64,000 bases of DNA from DATBFU01 sp035498405 (GTDB lineage: Bacteria > Acidobacteriota > Thermoanaerobaculia > UBA5066 > Gp7-AA6), in assembly GCA_035498405.1 (NCBI GenBank), contig DATKAE010000130.1, positions 15,305-79,304 on the forward strand. Direction: 5' to 3'. The position numbers were made by a program, and so were the translations under genes. The notes below the pieces were generated by a model, which did no database searches, had not been told where the DNA came from, and saw only the letters and a list, made by a program, of their open reading frames with translations. This document shows, one piece after another, positions 41,043 to 49,064 of this stretch (position 1 is its first letter; each line of letters begins with the position of its first letter).

Positions 41043-41938
41043 TGGCGAGCATCGCCGAGACCGCCTGGGAGGCGGGCCGCTTCGACGCGCGCCGCGGGCC
41101 GAGCGAGCTCCTCTTCGGACGCATGCACGAGGACTCCTCGATCGAAGCCCGCGCCTTTCGCCCGGGCGGGAGAATCTTCTGCATCGCGTCGGCGGGTTGC
41201 ACGGCGATGGAGCTTTCCCGCCACCACGAGGTCGTGGCGGTCGACGTCAATCCTGTTCAGATCGCCTATGCCAGGAGTCGGTTTTCCGGCGGGAGGGCTT
41301 CTCGCGGGGCCGCCGAGCGTCTGATGGGTTACGCGCGCGCGCTTGGCCCCGCGGTCGGCTGGCGGCGATCCAGGCTGCGGGAGTTCCTCGACCTGGACGA
41401 TCCCTCGGCGCAGTTGGCGTTCTGGCGCGCTCATCTGGACACGTGGCGTTTCCGCCGCGCGATGGACCTGCTCTTGTCGAGACCCGTCCTGGGCCTCGTC
41501 TATGCGAAGCCGTTTCTGCGCTGCCTTCCCCGGCATTTCGGTAGAGTGTTGCGCGGGCGAATGGAACGATGCTTCGGAGCGCACTCCAATCGGCGCAACC
41601 CGTACGCGCGCGCTCTGCTTCTGGGCGAGCTCGCGCAAGCGCCCCCTCCTCCCGAAGCGACGCGGATCCGGCTCCTTCACTCCGACGCCGCGGCCTTTCT
41701 CGAGCGAGAGCCTTCCGGAACCTTCGACGGCTTCGCCCTATCGAACGTCCTCGACGCGGCCAGTGAGGACTACCGGCGGCGCCTGTCGGCCGCCGTGCGG
41801 CGCGCCGCCGCGCCGGAGGCCGTCGTGGTCGTTCGGAGCTTCTCGGAGCCGAGCGACGCGACCGGGGCAAACTTCGCCGCAGGGGATCGGTCGATTCTCT
41901 GGGGAATCGTCGAAGTGAAACCGGCGGCGGCGCTGTGA
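41039..41938 (+). CDS. DUF3419 / BtaA-like 3-amino-3-carboxypropyl transferase homologue
   Basis: A 299-aa protein. N-terminal region FGRMHEDSSIE, then the SAM-binding IFCIASAGCTAMELSRHHEVVAVDVNP split by spacing, and QIAYARSR, as in DUF3419 proteins. Characterised BtaA transfers the 3-amino-3-carboxypropyl group of SAM to diacylglycerol in betaine-lipid synthesis. The C-terminal half has FDGFALSNVLDAASEDYRRRL. It is shorter than typical BtaA and no BtaB N-methyltransferase follows, so the product may be a different lipid or acceptor. Flanked by coupled DoxX-like and SRPBCC genes. Confidence 0.75.
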   Translation: MMASIAETAWEAGRFDARRGPSELLFGRMHEDSSIEARAFRPGGRIFCIASAGCTAMELSRHHEVVAVDVNPVQIAYARSRFSGGRASRGAAERLMGYARALGPAVGWRRSRLREFLDLDDPSAQLAFWRAHLDTWRFRRAMDLLLSRPVLGLVYAKPFLRCLPRHFGRVLRGRMERCFGAHSNRRNPYARALLLGELAQAPPPPEATRIRLLHSDAAAFLEREPSGTFDGFALSNVLDAASEDYRRRLSAAVRRAAAPEAVVVVRSFSEPSDATGANFAAGDRSILWGIVEVKPAAAL

Positions 41939-42516
41939 AAGGCGGTGCAACGGCGTTCGCGGGGCCGGCGGCGCAAGCGGTGTCCGTCGTGACCGGGATG
42001 AGGTTTTCCGCACCGCCCGAGCAGGTCTGGGTCGGGCTAATGTTCTACGAGCAGATCACTCAACGTCCGCCGCTCCACCTGCGGCTGCTCCTGCCAGTGC
42101 CGGAGCGGGCCGAGGGCCGCCAATCCGCCGTGGGCGATGTGACTCGGTGTGTCTATCGAGAGGGGTATCTCTTGAAGCGCATAACGGAAATCCTTCCCTG
42201 CCGGCTTTGCCGCTTCGAGGTCCTCAAACAGGAGCTTCCGATCGCCGGAGAGGTCCGGCTCACGAGCGGCAGCTACGCCTTGCGCGAGCTGCCCGACCGA
42301 TCGACACGAGTCGAGCTCGAGACGCGGTATCTGAGCCCCCGGTATCCGCGCTGGCTGTGGGGGCCGATCGAAATCGCGGTCTGCCACTCCTTCCACAGGC
42401 ACATTCTGGGCGCCATGCGCCGCGCCGTGGAGTCGCCGGCCGCCGCCTCGTCGAAGGATGCTCTCCGAGAGTGCCGGACGCCCCCCGCGCTGACAGGGGA
42501 ACGCGGACCTTCCTGA
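41935..42516 (+). CDS. SRPBCC (START-like) domain protein
   Basis: A 193-aa protein with a START/Bet v1-like fold: MRFSAPPEQVWVGLMFYEQI at the N-terminus, a central GDVTRCVYREGYLLKRITEI, FEVLKQELPIAGEVRLTSGSY, then RVELETRYL and a C-terminal helix (HSFHRHILGAMRRAVES). It would bind a hydrophobic ligand. GTG start overlaps the upstream stop (GTGA). The coupling to a lipid-type transferase suggests a lipid-handling role; this is inference. Confidence 0.75.
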   Translation: MKGGATAFAGPAAQAVSVVTGMRFSAPPEQVWVGLMFYEQITQRPPLHLRLLLPVPERAEGRQSAVGDVTRCVYREGYLLKRITEILPCRLCRFEVLKQELPIAGEVRLTSGSYALRELPDRSTRVELETRYLSPRYPRWLWGPIEIAVCHSFHRHILGAMRRAVESPAAASSKDALRECRTPPALTGERGPS

Positions 42517-42579
42517 CCCGGTCGCCTCGGGCTGCCCCGCCCGATCGCGCATCCAAGTCCTGGGCGCCTCCGAACGATC

Positions 42580-43386
42580 TCACGGCTCCTTGCGACGCCG
42601 GCCTTCGTCCGTCTTTGGTCCCTCGGGCCGCTGCCGCGTCGTCGCGGACCCCTTCTCGAAGCCTCTCCGAAACGCCGGCTCGCGAACGACGGCCCCGAGT
42701 TCTTTCGCCAGCAGCGACGCCGCCGCGTCATAGGACGAGCTCTTCATCCCGGGTTGGAGAGCCGCGACGAACCCTCGTCGGTAGATCAGGTGCGGCGACT
42801 CGCGCGGCGTCGCCGACAAGCCATGTGCACCGGACCTCTCGAGGTCCTCGATGCCGATCCACCATTGCTTTCGATCCGTGTCCAGTCCCTGGGCTCCGGC
42901 GGCCTCCAGCAGTTGCGACGCCCGGAGCGCCTCCCTGTCCGAATCGACGAGGACGAACACGACACCCTTGCCGCGGGCGAGCGCATCTTCGTAGAGGTAG
43001 AGTTCGTCCCTCGGCAGTCCCGACCGGGTCGCCGCTTCCGCAGCCGCCGCGCTCGCTCCTCCGATCGCGCCGGCGACACCGAGGACGGCCGCGGCCCACA
43101 GGCCCACGGCTCCGACGGCGCCGATGCCGGGCAAGAGAACGCTGGCGGTCATCGCTCCCAGGCCGAAGCCAGCCGAGGCTCCCGTCGCGGCTCCGAGGAC
43201 ACCGCCGAGCGCCGGACCGACACCGGGTTGCTCGGCTTCCTCCGTCGGAGGGGGGCTCCCGTCGGAGGCCTCCTCGATCGGCAAGAGGAGTTGAACACGG
43301 TTCTCCGGGAAGCCGGCGCTCCGGAGGGCGCTTCCGGCGTGCGCGGCCGTATACCGCGACGAGAAAATGCCGACGACAGGTTCCAT
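42580..43386 (-). CDS. Glycine-zipper stress-type protein (YflT/DUF1269-like)
   Basis: A 268-aa protein. The N-terminus VVGIFSSRYTAAHAGSALRSAGF resembles YflT-type stress domains. It is followed by a glycine/alanine-rich hydrophobic zipper (~55-115, GGVLGAATGASAGFGLGAM and onward), then RDELYLYEDALARGKGVVFVLVD, a second YflT-like element. The C-terminal ~90 residues are charged and probably disordered. It is likely membrane-associated. Convergent with the SRPBCC gene. Confidence 0.65.
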   Translation of the reverse strand: MEPVVGIFSSRYTAAHAGSALRSAGFPENRVQLLLPIEEASDGSPPPTEEAEQPGVGPALGGVLGAATGASAGFGLGAMTASVLLPGIGAVGAVGLWAAAVLGVAGAIGGASAAAAEAATRSGLPRDELYLYEDALARGKGVVFVLVDSDREALRASQLLEAAGAQGLDTDRKQWWIGIEDLERSGAHGLSATPRESPHLIYRRGFVAALQPGMKSSSYDAAASLLAKELGAVVREPAFRRGFEKGSATTRQRPEGPKTDEGRRRKEP

Positions 43387-43410
43387 CGATCACCCCGGGT
43401 TCGCAGGCCC

Positions 43411-44058
43411 TCAGAAGATGAAGCCCACGTTCACGGGAACGTAGGTGAAGCGGCTTCCGCCCGTGTGGACGCTGTCGGAGAAACGATTGCCGTCCGTCGA
43501 GACGCTCGTGTACCGCGCCTCGACGAAGATTGCCATGGATCCGACCGGAAACGCGATGCCGAGCCCCGCGTTCCAACCGAATCGCGTGGTCGAATCCGAG
43601 AAGACGTTCCCGGTGTCGACTTGCTGTCCCTGGAAGCGCAAGTCGTAGGCACCAACGCCTCCGATGAGATAGGGCTGAACGGGACCGTGTCGGGCTCCGA
43701 TGACGAAGTCGGCCGTGCCCGTAATCAACCTCGTCGTTCCGGTTCCGACGAAGGCCTGAAGGTCGCTTTTCGTTTTGATCTCGCCGTAGGAGCCGTCGAC
43801 GCGAATGCCGAACGGCGAATCTCCGAAGTTGATGGCCAGAAGGGCAGTTCCATTCCAGCCCGTCGCGAAGACGTCGGACTGGTTCTGTATGGGAATTTCG
43901 GCGCTCCCGGCGATTCCGAAGTGGAATCCGGAGGCACCTTGCGCTCGCGCGGTGCCGGAGACGACGAGCAAGGAGGTCGCTCCCGCAAGAAAGCGGGCGG
44001 CCCACACGTGCGGACGGAGTCGCTCTGCTTTCCTGCAGACGGCATGCTCAGAACGCAC
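43411..44058 (-). CDS. Outer-membrane beta-barrel protein (opacity/OmpW-like)
   Basis: A 215-aa exported barrel: signal peptide ending VSGTARAQ (~40). Strands FHFGIAGSAEIPI, FGIRVDGSYGEI, VQPYLIGGVGAYDLRF, FGWNAGLGIAFPV, MAIFVEARYTSV and the C-terminal FTYVPVNVGFIF end with phenylalanine. GTG 44058 has AGGAG 5 nt upstream, which fixes the start. The n-region of the signal (with several arginines) is long. A functional guess beyond porin-like barrel is not justified. Confidence 0.82.
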   Translation of the reverse strand: MRSEHAVCRKAERLRPHVWAARFLAGATSLLVVSGTARAQGASGFHFGIAGSAEIPIQNQSDVFATGWNGTALLAINFGDSPFGIRVDGSYGEIKTKSDLQAFVGTGTTRLITGTADFVIGARHGPVQPYLIGGVGAYDLRFQGQQVDTGNVFSDSTTRFGWNAGLGIAFPVGSMAIFVEARYTSVSTDGNRFSDSVHTGGSRFTYVPVNVGFIF

Positions 44059-44184
44059 TGTTTCTCCTTTCGGCCGGCTCGGGCCTGCCGCATGGGAGCT
44101 TTTGCAACAGTCGGGCCACCGGGGCCAGGGGGCGGGACGCACGGGCCCGGCCGCTGAAGGAGAATACGGGCGGGCTGTCGAATC

Positions 44185-44463
44185 GTGGCGCGAGCGAATC
44201 GTCGAACCTATCGGCTGCTCGGGCCCGACGGTGTCATCCGGGAGAGCGCGCTGCCGGGAATGCTCGGAGGGAACCGCCGGCTGAAGATCTACGGCCGCCT
44301 GGACTGCTCCTCGGCGATTCGAGCGCTGCGGCGAGGCTACGCCCGGCACCGCGTCTTCTTCCGCGACGAAGCGGCGGCCATCGCGGCGGGGTACCGGCCC
44401 TGTGCGAGGTGTCTCCCCGAGCAATACCGCTCGTGGAAGGCGGCGAGAAGCGACCGACGGTGA
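44185..44463 (+). CDS. Ada-type metal-binding domain protein
   Basis: A 92-aa protein: YRLLGPDGVIRESALPGMLGGN split by context, then RRLKIYGRLDCSSA, HRVFFRDEAAAIAAGYRPCARCLPEQY. The end corresponds to the second half of the Ada N-terminal zinc domain (AAGYRPCARC), but only three cysteines are present and there is no DNA-repair or AraC domain. Stand-alone proteins of this kind are common and uncharacterised. GTG start. Confidence 0.75.
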   Translation: MARANRRTYRLLGPDGVIRESALPGMLGGNRRLKIYGRLDCSSAIRALRRGYARHRVFFRDEAAAIAAGYRPCARCLPEQYRSWKAARSDRR

Positions 44464-44518
44464 GCGGGTGGAGGGAGCGCAGATCCGCACGATGCGACAG
44501 AATGGCGACTGACTTCCC

Positions 44519-45316
44519 ATGACCGATCCGACCGACGACAGCGGCTGGTGGAAGCGCACGGTCAGCCCACGGGCTTCCGGCATCTTCCAGCTCAAGACCG
44601 TGTTTCTGCGGCCCTCGCAAGTCGTGCGCCGCCCGCCGAAACTCTGGCGCCCGCCCGTGGGCCTGAGTCTCGGGTTGCTCCTTCTCGGAGTGGCGCTCGG
44701 TGCCGCGGCCACGGTTCAACGCCGGCACCTGGATGCGCGGTTCCAGGCCCTGACCCTGCGCGGCCAGGGCGTGCCCTTCGAGATCCTGCGGATCCGCCGG
44801 GATCTTTCCGGGCAGCAACTCGACGAGAAGGCACTCGCCAAGGAGCTCGGGGCCCGCCTGGCGGCCGTCGACGCTCAGGAGTCATCGGAGTTCTACCTGG
44901 TGATCGACACGCAGGCACGCAAGCTGACGCTGCGGGTCGGGGATCGGATTGTGCGTGAAGCGACGCTCCAGGTCGGTGCGCCCAGGCCGATCCTCACGGC
45001 CTCCGGAGAGAAAGTCATGCCGGCGCCTCTGTCGGGCGCCTTCACGGTCCGTCAGAAACTCGAGCGCGCCTCCTGGAAGCCCCCGGCCTGGGTGTGGTCG
45101 GCGGCCGGCCTCCCGGTTCCATCGCCGCTGACGGACGTCCCGGGCGGGCTCGGGCGATATGTCGTCATGTTGACCGAGGAGGTCGTCTTGCATTCGCCGC
45201 CTCCCCCCGAGAGTCCCTTGAAGGGCGCAAAGCCCGGCTCCTTCCTCGTTTCCGAGGCCGATCTGGGAGCGATTTGGAAGCGGATCGGCCCCGAGACGCG
45301 CGTCTACGTGTTCTGA
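44519..45316 (+). CDS. L,D-transpeptidase-like protein without catalytic cysteine
   Basis: A 265-aa membrane-anchored protein (helix ~49-66). The YkuD-like fold begins at FYLVIDTQARKLTLRVGDRIVRE, and the last 50 residues line up with the intact paralogue next door. Where that has HGTQ...SHGCVRL, this has HSPPPPESPLKGAKPGSFLVSE: the first histidine is kept but the SHGC cysteine and histidine are lost. Catalysis is therefore unlikely; a regulatory or substrate-binding pseudoenzyme is inferred. It ends one base into the next start (TGATG), so the two are co-translated. Confidence 0.75.
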   Translation: MTDPTDDSGWWKRTVSPRASGIFQLKTVFLRPSQVVRRPPKLWRPPVGLSLGLLLLGVALGAAATVQRRHLDARFQALTLRGQGVPFEILRIRRDLSGQQLDEKALAKELGARLAAVDAQESSEFYLVIDTQARKLTLRVGDRIVREATLQVGAPRPILTASGEKVMPAPLSGAFTVRQKLERASWKPPAWVWSAAGLPVPSPLTDVPGGLGRYVVMLTEEVVLHSPPPPESPLKGAKPGSFLVSEADLGAIWKRIGPETRVYVF

Positions 45317-46257
45317 TGGCGAGTCATTGGCACTACCGGCTGGGGTTTCTCGGGAGCTGGACGCTCTTCGTGATCGCGGCCGGAGTCGCAGGCCTCTCGG
45401 GAGCCGCCGAATGGGCGAACCTGCGCGACGCGGAACGAGTGGGCCGGCTCGAGCGAATCGATCGCCTGATCGGGTCCCGTCTGGCGGGAACGGTCGCGGG
45501 CTGGCGAGGCGTCGCGGCAGAGCAGGCGAGCCGCATCGCGAAGCTCCGCTCCGACGTCGCGGAGGCGTCGGTCGATCTGGACGAGCCCTCCGCGGCGGCG
45601 CAAACGATCCTGATTTCCACCGCCGAGAATCGGCTCTGGGTCCGCCGCGGCGGGAAGACGATTTTCCAGGCGGTGGTCTCGACGGGCAAGGGCACGACTC
45701 TCGAGATCGCCGGCCGGAAGATGACATTCGATACGCCGACGGGACGTTTCCACATCCTCTCCAAGGAGGAGAACCCCGTCTGGGTGCCGCCCGATTGGCA
45801 CTACGTGGAGGAAGCCCGCAAGCGCAAGCTCGAGCTAGTGCGGGCCAAGCCGGGAGACATCATCGACGCGGAGACCGGGCAGCCGGTGGCCGAGGGAGCG
45901 AGCGGGGTCTGGTCGCTCTTGGACGGCGGCGGCCCGCCCCGGCGCGTCCTGAAGGTCGAGAAGGACTCGATCGTCGAGGTCCGGCCCGACGGCGCGGAGA
46001 GGGAGGTCGAGCCCAAGGAGTTTCTTCGCACGGGGAAGGCGCTCATCGTGCCGCCGCTCGGATTCAAGCAGCGGCGCTTGGAGAAGACCCTCGGCCGCTA
46101 CCGCCTGAATCTGGGAGACGGCTACGCCCTTCACGGCACGCAGGCCACGAGCCAGCTCGGTCGGAGTGTCTCGCATGGATGCGTCCGTCTGGCCGACGAC
46201 GACCTGGAGCGCCTCTACCAGATGAGCAAAGTAGGGGACGAGGTCATCATCTACTGA
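45316..46257 (+). CDS. L,D-transpeptidase (YkuD family)
   Basis: Periplasmic peptidoglycan cross-linker or lipoprotein attacher, 313 aa. N-terminal anchor (~10-27), coiled region (~35-85), and a YkuD domain from ILISTAENRLWVRRGGKTIF to the end. A long insertion (~170-250) precedes the active site HGTQATSQLG then VSHGCVRLADDDLERLY, with the full HX14-17-S-H-G-C motif. Directly downstream of, and coupled with, the inactive homologue. Confidence 0.9.
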   Translation: MASHWHYRLGFLGSWTLFVIAAGVAGLSGAAEWANLRDAERVGRLERIDRLIGSRLAGTVAGWRGVAAEQASRIAKLRSDVAEASVDLDEPSAAAQTILISTAENRLWVRRGGKTIFQAVVSTGKGTTLEIAGRKMTFDTPTGRFHILSKEENPVWVPPDWHYVEEARKRKLELVRAKPGDIIDAETGQPVAEGASGVWSLLDGGGPPRRVLKVEKDSIVEVRPDGAEREVEPKEFLRTGKALIVPPLGFKQRRLEKTLGRYRLNLGDGYALHGTQATSQLGRSVSHGCVRLADDDLERLYQMSKVGDEVIIY

Positions 46258-46300
46258 GGGGCGAGGAGTTAGGGGCGTGGGGCGAGGGACGAGGGGGGGA
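46258..46300 (+). repeat. GGGGCGAGG-type intergenic repeat, single arm
   Basis: The spacer consists of repeated purine-rich units (GGGGCGAGGAG, TTAGGGGCG, GGGGCGAGGGACGAGG). The same units form the palindrome at 52258-52348, so this is probably one member of a dispersed intergenic repeat family. Confidence 0.5.
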
Positions 46301-46341
46301 CGCGATTGAAAGTCTGTGGCGAATCGCTTACCGTAAGGGAG

Positions 46342-47175
46342 ATGACTCGGCGTCGGCTTGCCCTCTCGACGGCCGTTCTGCTGCTCGCCGGGTTGGGAAC
46401 CGCCGGGGCGCGTTCGACGGGAGTCAACGCCTTGCTCTCGGGCTTCTCCGGGAAACTCTGCGCGGTCTTTGCCCTGCCGGGACAAGCCGGAGTCCCCAGC
46501 CGGCCGGGCGTCTATCGATGGCTGACCGACGCGCGGCAGGCTCTGAACCTGATCGTGCTGACGCCGTTTTCGGCCAAGGTCGGCGGTCGGATCGGTGCCT
46601 ATCGGATGGGCGCCTGGCCATTCGAGCGGCGGTCGCCGAAGGATCCGGCCTACGAGAATCCGCCGGGCTTCATCGAGGTGACGCCGGAGAATTTCGGAAC
46701 CCGCGTTTCCGAACACTTCCGCCTGGGGCAGTTCGTGACGAAGGGGCAGGACGACGTTTGGCCCAAGTATGTCGTGCTCGATCGCCGGCTCATCGACAAG
46801 CTCGAGCTGACCATCGAGGAGTTGTCCCGCGCCGGCCACCCGGTGGGCGGCCTCGTCGTGATGAGCGGTTTCCGCACACCCGACTACAACGGGTCGGGAG
46901 GCGACACCTCGGGCCGCTCCGCGGTGTCGCGGCACCTGTACGGCGACGCGGCGGACGTCTTTCCGGACGGCCAAGGGCGCGGCTGGATCGAGGACCTGAA
47001 CCGCGACGGCCGGCAGGACATCCGCGACGCGAGGATCGTCGCGGCTGCGGCCGAGACGGTGGAGGCGAGACATCCGGAGCTGGTCGGGGGCATCGGGGTT
47101 TACCCCGCCAATTCCTCCCACGGTCCCTTCGTCCACATCGATGCGCGCGGGCACCGCGCGCGGTGGGGAGCGTAG
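46342..47175 (+). CDS. M15-type peptidase (VanY/DUF882-like)
   Basis: A 277-aa exported protein with signal peptide (LALSTAVLLLAGLGTAGA). The C-terminal D-Ala-D-Ala-peptidase-like domain has VVMSGFRTPDYN, SRHLYGDAADVF (zinc His and Asp) and SSHGPFVHIDARG (zinc His). A preceding ~90-residue region has no known domain. Next to L,D-transpeptidases and a bactofilin it probably trims peptidoglycan peptides. Start between TTG 46306 (preceded by GGGGGGG) and ATG 46342 is unresolved; either gives a signal peptide. Confidence 0.82.
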   Translation: MTRRRLALSTAVLLLAGLGTAGARSTGVNALLSGFSGKLCAVFALPGQAGVPSRPGVYRWLTDARQALNLIVLTPFSAKVGGRIGAYRMGAWPFERRSPKDPAYENPPGFIEVTPENFGTRVSEHFRLGQFVTKGQDDVWPKYVVLDRRLIDKLELTIEELSRAGHPVGGLVVMSGFRTPDYNGSGGDTSGRSAVSRHLYGDAADVFPDGQGRGWIEDLNRDGRQDIRDARIVAAAAETVEARHPELVGGIGVYPANSSHGPFVHIDARGHRARWGA

Positions 47176-47216
47176 GGCAAGCGCTCGGCCCGATCTCGCG
47201 ACTTTCGCCGACCGGC

Positions 47217-47222
47217 TATACT
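47217..47222 (+). promoter_or_regulatory. -10 element of the bactofilin gene
   Basis: TATACT 30 nt upstream of the proposed CTG start; a transcript from here begins near 47230, after which no ATG, GTG or TTG precedes the conserved coding sequence. Confidence 0.4.
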
Positions 47223-47252
47223 GTTCGCCTTCGCAACACCGGGAGGTCGAGT

Positions 47253-47675
47253 CTGGCGATCTTCGGAAAACAGGAACCGCCCCCGGTCGCACCTCACCCG
47301 GTTGCCGCTCCCTCCGCACCGACGGCGCCCACCATCCTCGGGGCGCAGTCTCGGTTCGTGGGAGAGATCTTTGGCGACGAGGACTTTCTGATCAACGGGC
47401 GCTTCGAGGGTAAGGTCCAGATCGAGCGCAACGTGACGATCGGCGTGACCGGCGATGTCCTGGGGGACTTGCTGGCGAAGTCGATCGTCGTGGCGGGCAA
47501 GGTCGAGGGTCAGGTCATGGCGCGGGAGCGGGCGGAGCTGCTCGCCACGGCCACCGTGAAGGGGACCGTCCAGGCGCCCAAGGTCGTGATCGCCGAAGGG
47601 GCGCAGCTGCAGGGCAACGTCGGGATGTCCTCGGGCCCGCCGCCTTCTGGGGACGCCCCGGAGACCACTTCCTGA
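47253..47675 (+). CDS. Bactofilin (polymer-forming cytoskeletal protein)
   Basis: A 140-aa beta-helical polymer-forming protein. A flexible N-terminus (LAIFGKQEPPPVAPHP) is followed by the bactofilin core: FVGEIFGDEDFLINGRFEGKV split by turns, ERNVTIGVTGDVLGDLLAK, SIVVAGKVEGQVMARERAEL and VVIAEGAQLQGNV. Bactofilins organise peptidoglycan enzymes, and an M15 peptidase and L,D-transpeptidases lie just upstream, as in other bactofilin-peptidase pairs. The start is probably CTG 47253, with GGGAGG 6 nt upstream; no conventional start exists between the promoter and the core. Confidence 0.88.
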   Translation: MAIFGKQEPPPVAPHPVAAPSAPTAPTILGAQSRFVGEIFGDEDFLINGRFEGKVQIERNVTIGVTGDVLGDLLAKSIVVAGKVEGQVMARERAELLATATVKGTVQAPKVVIAEGAQLQGNVGMSSGPPPSGDAPETTS

Positions 47676-47716
47676 GGCCACCTGCCGCGCCGCGGCGCGG
47701 TTAGAATCTCTCCTCC

Positions 47717-48997
47717 GTGAGCCCGATGCCGAAGTCAACGCCCCGAGTTTCGAGCCGGGGCCTCGCCATGCCCGCCTCGCCGATCCGAAAGCTGATGCCA
47801 CTGGCGGACGCGGCGCGACGGCGCGGCGTTCACGTCTATCACCTGAACATCGGTCAGCCGGATCTGGAAACTCCCCCCGAGATGCGGGAGCGGCTGAAGA
47901 CGCTGACGGATCGGGTTCTCGCCTATTCCCCGTCGGCCGGCACGCCGGAGTATCTGGAAGCGTTGCGGCAGTACTACGGGAAGCTCGGCGTTTCCTTGTC
48001 GCTCGAGGAGTTGATCGCAACCACCGGCGGCAGCGAGGCGATCCTCTTCGCCTTCTTCTCCTGCGCGGATGCGGGGGACGAGGCGATCGTGGTCGAGCCC
48101 TACTACACCAACTACCGCGCCTTCGCGACCATGGCGGGGGTCAGGCTGGTTGCCCTCGCCACTCGCGTGGAGGACGGCTTTCATCTGCCTCCGCGCGAGG
48201 CGTGGGAGCGGGCTGTCACGGCGCGCACGCGGCTCGTGCTCCTCTGCAATCCGAACAATCCGACGGGGACCGTGTACCGCGAAGACGAGCTCGCGATGGT
48301 GGCGCAGTTCTGCCGCGAGCGGGGCCTTTTCCTCGTGGTGGATGAGGTCTATCGCGAGTTTGTCTACGACGGCCAGAGGGCGAGAAGCGCGCTGACTCTT
48401 CCCGGCGTCGAGCAAAACGTGATCGTCGTGGACAGCCTCTCCAAGAGGTACAGCGCCTGCGGCATTCGCCTGGGATGCTTCGCCACGCGAAACCCCGACC
48501 TCTACCAGGCGGCGCTCCGAATGGCGCAGGGGCGTCTCTCGCCGCCCGGTCTGGCGCAATTCGTGGCCGTCGGGATGAAGGATCTGCCCGCCGGTTACAC
48601 GGAGTCGGTCGTGGCCGAGTACCAGAAGCGGCGAAACGCGCTCTACGAAGGGCTGCGCGGAATCCCGGGCCTCTTCCTGACGCGGCCGGAGGGCGCCTTC
48701 TACTTCGTCGTGCGTCTCCCGGTCGCCGACAGCGAGGATTTCGCGCGCTGGATGCTGGCGGAGTTCGAGCACGAGAAGAGCACCGTGATGGTCGCGCCGG
48801 CCAACGGCTTCTACGCCACCCCGGGCCTCGGTTCGAATGAGGTCCGTATCGCCTACGTCCTCAAGCAAGAGGACCTGCGGGCGTCCATCCGCATTCTGGC
48901 CGCCGGGCTCGAGGCCTACGGGGAGAGGCGGCCGGTGGGGGCGGTGGTGGCGGCGACCGCCGATGGGCCGGACTTCGCCACACCGCCCGAGAGCTGA
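47717..48997 (+). CDS. Pyridoxal-phosphate aminotransferase, class I/II
   Basis: A 426-aa fold-type I aminotransferase, aspartate-aminotransferase-like. Visible motifs: YHLNIGQPDLETP, YSPSAGTPEYLEALRQYY, CNPNNPTGTVY, VDEVYREFVYDG, and the PLP lysine in VDSLSKRYSACGIRLG. The usual substrate-carboxylate arginine near the C-terminus is in NEVRIAYVL. Substrate unknown. Start GTG 47717 is 9 nt behind TAGAAT (47702-47707), so it may be leaderless; ATG 47726 is an alternative. The adjacent aldehyde dehydrogenase suggests an amino-acid degradation unit. Confidence 0.88.
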   Translation: MSPMPKSTPRVSSRGLAMPASPIRKLMPLADAARRRGVHVYHLNIGQPDLETPPEMRERLKTLTDRVLAYSPSAGTPEYLEALRQYYGKLGVSLSLEELIATTGGSEAILFAFFSCADAGDEAIVVEPYYTNYRAFATMAGVRLVALATRVEDGFHLPPREAWERAVTARTRLVLLCNPNNPTGTVYREDELAMVAQFCRERGLFLVVDEVYREFVYDGQRARSALTLPGVEQNVIVVDSLSKRYSACGIRLGCFATRNPDLYQAALRMAQGRLSPPGLAQFVAVGMKDLPAGYTESVVAEYQKRRNALYEGLRGIPGLFLTRPEGAFYFVVRLPVADSEDFARWMLAEFEHEKSTVMVAPANGFYATPGLGSNEVRIAYVLKQEDLRASIRILAAGLEAYGERRPVGAVVAATADGPDFATPPES

Positions 48998-49064
48998 CGA
49001 TTCCTTGTCGGAGACGGGTTCACGCGGGGTCGGCCCCGCTGTTGGGCAACAGGAGGAGCTCCCC

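Noticed and set aside
43387..44712. Extended minus-strand frame upstream of the barrel gene at 43411
   Set aside because: AGGAG before GTG 44058 and the signal peptide fix the start; the upstream part is antisense to the Ada-type gene and lacks coding character.
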